NCBI GenBank assembly: GCA_003342895.1 | Contig: PTFA01000539.1 | Coordinates: forward strand, 118,648-182,647 | Direction: 5' to 3' | Length of the DNA: 64,000 bases | DNA from: Casuarius casuarius | Taxonomy: Eukaryota; Chordata; Aves; Casuariiformes; Casuariidae | Shown: positions 11,301 to 23,300 of the stretch, one piece after another | How the letters are laid out: the number at the start of each line of letters is the position of its first letter | How positions within the stretch are numbered: the stretch's first letter is position 1 | Translations under genes and position numbers: made by a program | The notes under the pieces: generated by a model | Database searches by the model: none | What the model saw: the letters and a program-made list of their open reading frames with translations, nothing else | Told to the model about the DNA's origin: nothing

Positions 11301-14300
11301 CCCGGCACAGGGATGCTTTGCTCAGCTGGTGAGCTATCAGTCATGGAGCTGGATGCCTTGCAGGGCGAGAACAGGGTGGACCCTGCTGCAGGTTACAGAC
11401 AGCATTATTTGAATTACCCATAAGTTTTCCTGGCTCATGCTTTCCCCAGTTTTCCCAGGCAGCAGCTTAAGGGCTGCAGTGGGGGACAGGCTGTTGGCTG
11501 GGGGGCTGGTCTGAACAGGATGGCAACTCCTGTGTCACCCCAGTCCCCTGTCTCCCTGGTTTTTCCCGCCTAGGTGCTGACCCCCTGGCGAGCCTACATG
11601 CTGCTGGTGGTGCTGCCAGTGAGGGTAAGTGTTGATGTGCCCCTGCTCCATGGCAGACCCCCACCGCTCCCAGGAGGACCCTGCTCACTGCCTTGGGGCA
11701 CCAGGACCAGTGCAGGGCCAGGTGTCCTGCACGGTGGCCACAGGTAGCCTGGATAAGGAGGTCTGGAGAGCTCCTGGGAGCAGGATTATTCTGTGGGGCT
11801 TGCCCCCAGGATGCAGCAGCATCAGGGGCTGCATATGGCACACAGGGTAGGGTGGGACAGGCAGGAAAATGGGAGAGGGGGCTCAGGCCAGGGCACTGGC
11901 AGTCAGGTTGAGGGTTTGGGGCTGGAGGGCTCTGGCCATGTGCAGGGAGAAGCTGTGATCGAGCACTGCCCTGGCTCATGGGGCAGAGCTTGGAGTCCAG
12001 GGCGCTGACGCATCTCTGTCAGCACTGTGGCTGATCCAGCCCTTCTCTCCCACTAGGTGCACAGCAGTTTCAGCTTTCTGGAGGTGCAGGAGATCACAGT
12101 GCAAGAGCCCAGCCTGGTGAGTGGCACCCATTGGGAAGCCTCCCTGAGCAATCCCCGTGGGGGGCATGTCAGCACCCGGATGACCAAGGCACATTCTCCC
12201 CATCTCTCCCCATTGGAAACCCCAGCCTGGAGCCTGCTGCAGAGTCTGGGGAGAGTCATTGCCCACTGTTTTACGTTGGGGGTCACCATTGCTGAGCTTC
12301 GGGAGGTTCCCAGCATATTTATTCCTCTGCCGCCTCTAAAGAAATCCTCTTACAACTTCACCCATGTTATCACTCTCATGAGCCAGAGGTAAGGGGAGGC
12401 ACTTGGGACTGCTGAGAGGGGAATGCGGGTGTCTGCACCCACTCTCCTCCTGCAGACCTAGCTGTGCATGCTGCAAAACCACTGCCGAGAGCTGGAGGCA
12501 GCTCCTGCCTTCCTTGGCATTTGGGTGACACCTCCCGCTCAGCAGGGACAAAGCGATGAACTGCAACTGGCTTACCCAGGCAAAGCCAAATTTAGCAAGA
12601 AGGTGTTTTAAACCCTGTTAAGCCTCTTAACAGCAAGGCATGCATGCATGGCAGATGTAGCAGTAGCAAACCATGAAGGAGAGGAATGGGGTGTCCCAAA
12701 TTGGACATGTCAGCTGAAGCCAAGGCTGCAGTCCCTGTTAACCTCTTGTCTTGCTTTTGCTCGTTAAAGCACTGTCACCAGTGATAGCCCTGACTTGTAG
12801 GTAGGGCTGCTGCTGCTTGACATTAGAGAGACAATCCTCTTAGGAGCAGGCTGCGTATCTGAGCTGCGCTTTGCTTAGGGAGCTCAAGCAGGAGCTCAGA
12901 GTTAAAGAGGAGATAGACAGAGCAGAAGAGGAAGCTGTGAGCCTTCAGACAGCATAGTGTCAGGGGGCTGGAAACGCCTGGTGTGGGCTGGCAGCTTGCA
13001 CACAGGCTGTGAGGTACAGAGGGGAAAGCTGGGGAGGAGCCGGAGCCTCACATATCCTGGGAGGGGTGTCAGGAGGAGAGGGACATCCTGAGGAGACGTG
13101 CTCCAAGGATGAGAGCAGGGCCGAGTGATGTCAGGGACAGGACAGTGTCACCTGGGCACTTACGAGGAGCTGGAAAACCAGCTAACTTCAGATCATTGGC
13201 TTATCTCTGAAACCATCTGACTGGGCACAGAGCCCTGAGGATATATGACATTTCTAGTGGCTATTCACCTGCCAGTCTGAGCACCTGGGCTGTCCCCGTC
13301 CCCAGTGATGCCAGGACAAGGGCTGGTGTAAAACACTTTATTTGCAGGTAACAATCTCCAGCCCCCCAAGAGCCACAGCCCAGGGGGGGGGGGGGGGGCA
13401 GGCAGAGACCTGCCCTGCTGTCACACATGGAGCCCTGGCTCTGAAAAGAAGCTCCATCTTTATGCTGCCCAAGCAGATAATTGTCATCTCCCTCCTACAT
13501 CTCAATCAGTGTGTAATTAAATTGGGGAATGTGTTGCCATGGGATTTTGTAGGAGCCAAAAGCTAAAAAAGCATCAAAACCCAATGAGACAAATTCAGGG
13601 AGGAAACCTCCATGAGAGGCTGTTTAACACAGCGAGCTGGCTGTGGCTTAGCTGGGGAAGCCAGCTGCTTCCATATGACATTCCTGTCCACCGCATGCCC
13701 TAGAGATGGGACGCCGGGCAGGCAGCTGGGTACACAGACCTCAGGCAATTCTTCTCTGCTGGCCCTGCCATCTCCTCTACCGCATCTGGGTTTTCTGGTT
13801 TTGCAGGGGCTCACTGCAGGGGTGCAGGCAAAGAGGTTTTTCTCTGCCAGGACAGCGAGGGGCAGAGCTGGTCTGGAGGCAGCTCTGAGGGTGGAGGGAG
13901 GTTTTGTTTAGGATGAGTGAGTTCAGGCACTGAAATCAATGCCAAATGGGGTCTGTCTTGGTCATTTCAATCCCTAAAGCTCTTGGCAAGAAAAGGGCAG
14001 GCCACTAGTGATGCTACTGTGTCTTTGAAAGCTAATCACTGGGGAACCATGAGCTTTAAACTGGCGTCATCCTACAGTCATTGCTGGGGCTGCTGCAGGC
14101 GGAGGCTATTCTCACCCTGACTGGTTGGGGCTGCTTTTGCATTGCCTTACCTTTAATTCTGTGGGGGCAGGGGGGAGGGGAGGTGGGTGTTAATGCCTTA
14201 TTCTGGCACATGACAGTATCTTTACTGTATTTCATCTTAAATTCCTGTTGCTGTCAGCCTTATCTGCACTTACAGCACTCTGGCTAGAATTATCACTGCA

Positions 14301-17300
14301 GAGGCTGGATGCTTGCAATGCGAGAGCAGCCCTTACAGTGTTTGGCCGACTGCTGTCAGTGTCCTGTCTGCAGGTTTGGGGATGCTGCACATTGCCAGTT
14401 TTCTCAGATGTCTCCCATCCTTTGGCCTCTGCAGGTTGTCATAGAAACAGATACATCTTCTTATGCCTTCCGGCTTATGTCATTTGATGATTTGGAGCAA
14501 GTTGTCATCCATGTCACCATGTCACTTAAGAAGGTCTTTCCAGACTCGTCCCCTGGGTAAGGGTCCCCTAGTCCTCAGGGATTGTCATGTAAGAACCAGA
14601 GGGATCATGTCACCTTGGAGGAAACATCCTTTGCTCAGACAGAGCCGAAAACCAGGCTGGGTGTCCAACAGAGCCCTTTAGTAGGAGGAAACCCATGCTG
14701 ATGGAGGCCAAATGTTCCTTGTTTCCTGATCACATCGGGAAGAGTATTTCTGGTCACTCTCTGGGCCTGGCATATGGGTTATAGCTAAGCATATATTGGG
14801 ATGGGGATGATTTTCTCCCAGCCTGCTCCCTGGTCCTTCCCCAGAACACTGCTCAAGAACTCACCCCCCAACCTGTACGAGAGGATCCGGAGGATCACAG
14901 ACTCCCTGGAGGAAATGTTGCAGAGCAACCAAGGGCCTTGCGGTAAGTGCCATTCTCCCCGCACACGTACCAGGCAGGGGCAGGAGGGCCGGAGCATCTC
15001 AGAGATCTGTCACAGCCCAGTAAGCACCAACTCTAGCCACACAGTCATCACCAGTGGCTGGTTGTGGCCCCCCACGTCTGGTGGCGAGGCAGCTCCTGCA
15101 CTGGCTTAGGTCTGCAGGAGCCCTGCTAGCAGGGTGCACCCTCCACCAGCGTACGCCATCTCACAGAGCAGGCAGGAGGCATGTGGTGTGTGAGTGAGGA
15201 GCCTGTCTGGCAGGCTGGAGGCGTTGCAGCTTCCCAGAAAGGAGCAGAGCAGCTGCACGGCGAGGATGCACAGTCACAGGTGCATCTACCCATGAGGGTG
15301 CGCAGCCGTAGAGGCTTCTAGCTACCTAATGTGGTATTGCTGCAGCACCAAGTGCTGTAGCACCAAGACTGGGTCCCAGCTATTTGGAGTAGGAACTTTA
15401 AAAGCTCCAGGGGTTTTAGTGGGAGAAGAGTTAGACCAACATAAGCTGGAAAGAGGGGTGGTTGCTAAGAAGACGACTACATGAACACAACCCTGGCATA
15501 CCTCTGCTGTCGCCATAGCAACGCAACTTGCCTGGCATCTTATTTCTGAATTAGGGGGGGTTGTTATAGCATGGAAATTGGATCCCAGGCAGGTCTCAAG
15601 GATTGTGGGGCTATGGCACAGGTTTGGAGCCGAAATGCCTGTGGACACATTGGAAAAGCAGACTGTGCCCAAGTGCCACAAATTAGAAGAGCACAGGGAG
15701 CCATAATGAGGAGGGCACAGTGATGTGCTGGGGAGGGCTTCTTCCTGGCATTGGAGCTGTGATGTTTGCAGATGCAATACATCGGGGCCAGGAGTGAAAG
15801 AGGCATGTGGGAAAAGCAGCACATGGTCAAGCTGTAAGAGCCATGTCCAGGCAGGATAGTGTGGCTTGGATATGGCTTCCAGGGCAGGCCAAGCTCCACC
15901 CCTGCCATCCAGGTGCCCAGTTTTACAATCCATGGCCATAACCACTGTGTTTGTATGGAAATGAAACCTCTTAGTAAAAGGGTGCCGAGAGACAACAGGC
16001 AATGAGGAGTTAGGATTTCCTGCATGGATCAGGGGAAGGGAACAGAATTATTGCCTCAGTCCCCTGAGTTGTGCAGTCCCTTTTGGGATGGCAGTAGACC
16101 AAGCAGGACTGTGCAGCCCCTTTGAGGAGGGCAAGGAGAGCCTCTGCCTTCCCTTTTTTGTTTTCTACCCACCCCAAAGGTCTACTTTGTATTCCCTTGG
16201 GGAGGTCTGCTCACAGTGCCATGAATACGGCCTTCTCTTTGCAGGTGGGTTTTCAGAGACATATGCTGCTTTATGTGATTACAACGGTTTTACCTTCCGT
16301 GAGGAGATCCAGTGGGTAAGCTCATCCACCCTACAGAAAGGAGACAATCACAGCAGGTTGTTGGGAGGACAGGGCAGCGGGATGCTTCCTGGTGCCTCCA
16401 CTCCACACTGCAGCCACACAGCCATCCCAGGCAGCAGAGGCATCAGGGGTGCTGGGAGTATCTTGGGGACCAGATACATCCCAGGTCTGGGAGTATCCCA
16501 AGGGCAAGGAGAGTCCCAGAGGGCTGGGAGCATCCCAGGGCTGGGAGCATCCCAGGGCTGGGAACTACAGTTTTACACTGCTTGAGTGCTCCCTTCTCTT
16601 TGATGGGGTGAAATGAAGTGCAGAGGGGGATGAGATACCCTGGACCAGCAAGCTTCCCAGGCTGATGTATAAGAAAAGCCCCTGGAAATCCATGGTCCTG
16701 CTGGCTGTGTCCAGTGGAGAAGAGCTGGTGACAGCACAGCTGGCCATGCTGGGACACAGCCACAGCAGGACAGGTTGTCCCCCTTCTCCTGTGGGACACC
16801 AGCTAACTCAAACCACATCTTTCCAGGCCCTCATCCCCCCACAGAGGGGGTTCATTGGCTTCTTCTGGCCAATCCTTGTGGAAGGAATCAGGGAGCCACC
16901 ACAACATGGGGAAGAGTTGCACCAGTATGGGACATGTGCTCTTGCTGCCTTTGTTCCTAGGGAGGTTTTGGGCTTTGGATTCAGGCATGAGGCTCCCAGC
17001 ATCTGTCTAGGCTCTTGAGGGCTGTGGGCAATGGGTTCCTGAGTGAGGGTCCCCAAGGAATCAGCCTCTGGCCAAAACGTGGCTCCTTCCATTGATGGCA
17101 CAGCTTGCCAGGCATGCCAGCAGATGCCGAAGCAGATGCTTCCCTGGACCTGGCACTGAGCCGTGTCTGTCTGTCTGGCAGGATGTGGACAACATCTACC
17201 ACAGCCAAGACTGTCGGGAGTTCAACCTGCTGGATTTCAGCCACCTGGAGAGCCGGTGAGTCATTCAGCCTCACCACGTCCGTCATGAAGGCAAGAGCAC

Positions 17301-20300
17301 CCGACTCCTCAAGCACCCTGGCCATGCTGCCCTGCACCCACCAGCACTTGTCTCCTTCCTTGCTCTCCACGGCAGGAGCTTGTGCATGGCATGATGCTTT
17401 TCTCTTCTCTTGCTGGAGTTTTTTATCTCTTCACATGCTCCAAGGATGGTAGGTTTGTGTCCTACTGGCTGCAGGCAGATTTTTCCCCAGAGAAATCCCC
17501 CAGTTAGAAGGGGAATTCCCTTTCAGAGCCACCTCTGTCCCTCAGAGTGTCTGTCCGAAGAGGCCAAGGAGACTTCCTTATCTGTTTTTAACATTTAAAT
17601 AACCCTGAGAACCAGTTAAGGAGGTGAAAACTGAAGGCCGTGTCGGCCTTTCACGGCTTGTCTGTCAGGTGTTTCCCTATGCAAAGCAGCCAGCTCTGCT
17701 AATAGCTGCAAAAATTTGCATTGCTCTGTCTCCCCTCCAGGTTGCAGCCCTGCCAGTGCCCCACAGAGCTGTTAGGGGTTTTACCTCGTGATGAGGCTAT
17801 GAGCTCAGGCTGTGCCCAGAGCCTTACACCCAGGTTGCCCTAGCAGCTCTTCCCACCGGCAGGGGCCTCCAACCCCGTATATACCTTTGTATTTAGACAC
17901 ATTTAGATACATATAGACATATCCAGAGATGTGGCCTTGGAAAGAAGGAGTGAAGGCTTACCTGCAGGAGAAGGCAGCTGGTCAGGCTCTCATCTGCCAG
18001 CTGGGAAATAGTAAATTGAAGGTCTGGGCTTTTCGTTTTGGGGAACAGAGGATCTGGTTTTGGTCCACCTGAATGGGGACATTTTTGGATATTTCTTCGG
18101 ACCAGAAAGTCAAAAAGAAACTTTCTATTCAGTCAAGCACAACATGTTGTTCTTTAAAGGAGGGAGTTCGAAACAAAAACAGACATTCTGACGGGGACAT
18201 CCAAATTTTTGATGATTGATTTTCTTTTCCCTGGCGAGAACAATCTGATAAAACTGAGCTCTATTTTTGAGGTACTTTAAACTCACAGGCCTTCTCCAAA
18301 AACGTCTTGGCCTGGCTGCTCAATCCTGCTGTGGTGAGCCCTGTGTTTGTGCACCCCGGGCCATTCGTGGAGGTGTGCCCTGGGGCGCGTGTGGCGGTGC
18401 TACCAAAGCTGTGGCTGTGCACCCGGACGCAGTTGCGTTTGCACGCTCCGGGGTGACTGTGCTTCTGCACCCCGGACGGTTGTGGCAGTGCAGTTGTGTG
18501 CGTGTGCCCCAGGGAGGCTGTGTTTGTGCACTCCGGGGTGATGGTGGCTGTGCGCCCTGTGGAATTGTGTTTGTGTGCCCTGGGGTGATTGGGGCCCGGC
18601 TGGCTGCTTTGTCGGGAAGCCAGCCTCAGCCTGGCTCCTGACTGCCTTGTCCTTGTCACCCTGCAGAGACGTGGCACTGAGCATTGCTGCCTTGTCCTTC
18701 AACCTGTGGTTCACAAAGCTCTACTGCAAGGACTTCAGACTGGTGAGTGCCCATCATGTGGCACAGGTCCTGGTGGAGCTGCGTCCCCTGGAGATGGCTG
18801 GGCTTTCAAAAAGATTTTCTTTATCTGCAGAACCTGGAGATTTCAGAGCAACTCCTGTATATGCTCAGCAAATCAGTGACACTGGAGGAGCTGGTGCTGG
18901 AAAACAGTGGGCTAAAATCGTAAGGAAACATATTGCTTTTCTGAGGGTATTCTGTAATACTGATGCATCTTGGACAGCACTAGATAATTGCCTCTGGTCA
19001 TCACAGGGAGCTTCCTCTATCTTTCCTCCAGCAATTTTGCTGATTACGTCCCCGAAGTGTTGAAACAGAAAAAGTTTTGGTCAAATTTGAATCTGTAGGT
19101 AAAATGTTTGAGCGGTGTCAACCTGCATCTAACAGGACAAACTCCTGCCTTGTAAATCAGAGGTTGGAGGAGGGGGGATGCTTGTCCCCTGCAGGTGCTG
19201 AAGCACTGGTTTGTGCTGGAGGTGGGGCTCGCGCCTTCATTAATGGGGCTGAGGGATCTAAGGATGTCAGAGGGATTCCCAGTCCAGGACTGTGGGGCTC
19301 CTTAGTAAGGTCACTGAAACATTAATGTGCATACTGGCCCAGCACGGGTAGAAGACAGCAAAGCTGGACTGGCAGGGCTGCCAGGAGGATGCACGGCCCT
19401 GGCACGGTGCTGAGCAGGATCTCAGCAGCCCTGCCCAGCTCTTTGCATGCACGGTGCAGCGTAGTCTGGCTCACCAATACGCCAGGGCTGGGTGTCCCTG
19501 CAACTGAGGTGTTGATGCCATCTAGCCTAGAGAGCGCAAGAGCCCACTGAGGAGCAGCCTGCCCACAGCCTGGAGGCCAGCAGGCCTGATGCAGCCATGG
19601 CGAGGCTCTGCTTTTGGATGGAGCCTGGCTCTGGCATACCGGCAGGAGCCGATGCCACGTCCCCACAAGGCTACAGGGTGGGCAGCCATGTCTTTCGATG
19701 GTGTCTGTACCTTTGTCAGACACATAGCCCTTCTCTCTGCAGTGACTTTGCTCAGAGGATGGCCCAGGCACTCAGCAGACATCCTGACTCTGTGCTACAC
19801 ACCATCAATCTTGCTGGCAACCAGCTGGAAGACAGAGGTACCCCACACCCCGCTGTGCCAGGATGTGTTTAAGCTCGTGTGAACTGCTTTTTTTTCTCCT
19901 GCCCTGGGACTTCTCTCCTTCTCTTTCCCCAACTCTGCATCCCATTGGTAGCTGGGCAAAGGCGGCTCCCTGTCTGGAAGTGCCTGCAGGGAGGAGCAAC
20001 AGGAAGGGGCTGGCTCTGTTCTCAACCTCTAATTCCCTGTGCAGCCTGATGGCGAGTGTGTGGAGCAACTTGTGGCCTCCTTCTGCAGCTCCTGGCCCTC
20101 GACCCTTCCAACACTTGCAAGGCAGCTGAAGCCTCTCATCAGTGTTTCCGTGCCTGCAGCAAGCAGCTCAGAGAGCTGCCCTTGCTGCCCTGCACTGTGG
20201 GGGCAATACTGGAGGGTGGTGCAGACACCCATTTGTACTGTCATGGCTGCTCAGGGCTTTCTACTCTTCTACCAGGGATAATTGCCTTCAGCCGGCACTT

Positions 20301-23300
20301 TGAGAAGAGACCCAAGGGCCTGCGGAGCCTCAACTTGGCCAGGACATCGCTCACTGCTAAAGGTACAGCCCTGAGACCTCATTTCCCCCTTCGGGTCCCA
20401 GTTGGGAGGCCAGGCACAGTGACTCCATCCACAGCATTCGTGGCTCAGAGGGGCCAGGCTGGTACCAAAGAAACTCCCAGAGGGCATGGCATGGGTGGGC
20501 CCGGGGCTGCGTGCCCCTGACAAGGCGTTTCAGAGGACGGCATGCTCTGCCCAGAAACAGCCTCACCACTGGCTGCAAGTGAGATGTCTCCAAAATGATG
20601 TTGCAAGGCCTGGCTGGGCATGGCATACCTGGGCGCACAGGGTGATAGTGAGGGGTGAGGAGAAGGAACAGTCCCTCAGGGATGCCATGGACAGGACACA
20701 TTCGAGGACACAATGTCCTGCTGCCCTGGACATAGGAAATTGCCCCTTCCTCTGCTCCATGGCTCTCCACAGTGCAGGGATGGGCTTTGTCCAAGACTCA
20801 TGGGTATCTGTCTCTTTGGCCTCCCCTCAAGCAGGAATGAGCACATTATGCCAGGCCCTAGCAGCTAATGAAGCCATCGGCTCTTCCCTCCGGCACTTGG
20901 ACCTCTCTGGAAACCCCAGCACCCTGGCCGTGGACGACACCAGTGTGAGTGCTGTGGGCTGAGAAGGATCGATGCTCTGACACAGTAGGATAGACTGTCC
21001 CCTGCACAGACGGGTGCGCGCTGCTTCCTCTGGTGGCCTTGCTGCTTCTGTCAGAGGGTTGGCAGGGCTGGCCTTGGTCCATTCGGAGGCTGATCTCTGT
21101 GTCGTAGTGGCCCAGGCACTCAGAGGTGGCTGTTGCTGGAGGGCCTGAAACCAAGGTTCTTGGCATCCCCAGCTGTATTTGGGCAGGGGGTGCTGTGCAC
21201 ACTGGCCATGTCCATGACATCCTCCTGCCTACCTGAGAGCGGCTGTGGGACTCTGCTGGGGGACACCTTCCTGTCCTCACGTGAGGATCAGAGATGGCAT
21301 CTTGAGCAAGGAGACACCTTGGGGACCAAGTAGCCTGTGCATGGGGGTGTGGGTCACTGTGTGATTCATCACCATCTTCACTTCTCCTTCCTAATTAGAA
21401 GCAAGGAGGTTGGCCAGGTTGGCTGGGATTCTTGGTGAGTGGGGAGCCAGAGAGCACCCAGGGTGGATAGCAGGGGTCCTGGGTGAGCTGCTGAGCCCTC
21501 TCTCCCCACAGAGTTTGCAGAGCCTCCTCTGCCGGTGCGACTCACTCTCCCACCTCAACCTGTCTGGCACTGACTGCTCTTTAGACACTGTGAGTACTCA
21601 AGCAGAGGGACCCCATACCCCAGACAGTGACCAGTGACCAGCTCCAGAAACTGTGCCGCAACCCCACAGGTGTTCCCAGACTCCCCTACTTGCATCCTCT
21701 GTGGCTTGGGGCTGCACAGGCCCAGGGACAGGGGACTTGTGGGGTCAGAGGGGTATGATGGCAGCCAGCTCAGCAATGCACTGTTCTGCATCGGGTGGCC
21801 TGGGTGGGCTGGTAGGCACTGGCTTCAGCAGGAGGAAGAAGGGAGCTAAGAGTAATGGTGGTAGCTGGCAGCCCCAGCATGGGCAGACCCCTGCCTTAGG
21901 GTCTCCCGCAGTTTATCCCACACCATCATTGCTATCCCTTTTCTCATCTGGCTCAGGTCTGGGGTGCATGAGGTGCCATGGTGCTAGCTGGGTCCTTGAC
22001 ATGTCTCAACTTACCCTCTCCTGCAGCTCTTTGGAGCACTGGCCCATGGATGTTGCACCAGCCTTGTCCATCTGGATCTCTCCAAAAATGTGTACTCACA
22101 CAAGTAAGCCCAGCATGTGAAAGGGAGGGAATCTCGGCCATGGCTCATCATGGCCCAGTTGGCAGCGACTGCCTGGCATCTCCTGAGGCAGTGGGCAGCC
22201 AGTGCCAGCTACAGGCATGCAAAGGAGATGATGCTATTTTGTGTCTTTCAGAAGGATGAAAGATGTATCTCCTGCCATCAAGCAGTTTTTCAGCAAGGCC
22301 TGTGCCCTCAGGCATGTCTCGTTGGCAGGTACCAAGCTGCCTCCAGATGCTGTAAGGTAAGATGGGAGCAGCATATTGGCAAGATGTCCAGACACAAGCA
22401 GTCCAGCTCTAGGGCCTAAGCCACCCCTGTTATCCCTGTAGAGGCTCAGCAGGGCGATGGAGAGGCTCTGTGTCTGCCAATGGGTGCAGATTATGGGTAG
22501 GGGTTGTCCAGTGGGACCTGGCTTAGGGCTTTACAGTTAGAGGGGGTTGGTGAGGATGCTGGATAGGGGTGGCAAAAGGCAGAGCTCTGCCTGCTGGGAA
22601 ACAACCCTTTCCCTATCCCCCTTGTCCCACTCTGCAGCCCGCAGAGGGTGCCCTATGGGAGGTGGCTGGCACCCGTGTTGCTCTAGCCAATGACTTTGGT
22701 GCCTTTTCCAGGGCTTTGCTGCAAGGGCTGGCGTACAACAATTGCATCAGTGACCTGCACCTGGATCTTAGCAGCTGTGAGGTGAGGGGGCAGCCTGTGC
22801 ACAGTGAACACCCATGAGCTGCATGAGGAGCCCAGCAGCGCTGGGGGCACTGTCTCCAGCCAGGGTATCATATTGTATCCCTAGAGGTGTGCATCCCTGA
22901 GGTGGAGAGGCCATGGCAGGGGAGGTAGGGACTCCCTCCCATATGGGAAGGTCTATCCTCTGTCTACCATGGGAATGAGCCTTCCTGACAGCAGGCTCCC
23001 ATTTGCAGGGCTTGGCACCTCCCCTTGTACTGACATGTTTCTGTTTATTCTAAGCTGAGATCAGCGGGGGCCCAAGTCATCCAGGATCTCATCTCTGATG
23101 CCAATTCCGTCAGTGACCTGGATTTGTCCGACAATGGTAGGTCATTTTTTCCTCACCTGGGAGTGCAATCTCCTCCATCTGTGGTCATGGCTGCCTCAGG
23201 GTGTTCAGCAGAGGCTGACTCAGACCCAGCATCTCTTGAGCTTGCAGGAGTCCCCCAGGGAGGCGGAGCAGCTTTGGAGAGATGAGTAGGGTCACACCAG

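Larger units (their letters stand above)
8348..14942 (+). other. CARMIL2: CARMIL2 exons 1-6: N-terminal PH-like domain
   Basis: Residues 1-154. Exons 2-5 encode the non-canonical PH fold of CARMIL proteins, which binds membrane lipids. Recognisable pieces are [18 protein letters not shown] in exon 2, [15 protein letters not shown] in exon 3, [16 protein letters not shown] in exon 4 and [16 protein letters not shown] at the end of exon 5. Exon 6 encodes the helical linker ([15 protein letters not shown]) leading to the LRR domain. Human CARMIL2 has the matching order WRAYLL, FSYLEVQ and IKKVFP. Confidence 0.9.

Noticed and set aside
11467..11979. 170-residue proline-rich open frame on the minus strand
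   Set aside because: Composition-driven, and it overlaps CARMIL2 exon 3 in antisense.
16458..18600. Regular repeats that might suggest a CRISPR array
   Set aside because: Units are diverged, spacers are not unique and uniform, and the setting is an intron of a vertebrate gene. They are minisatellites.
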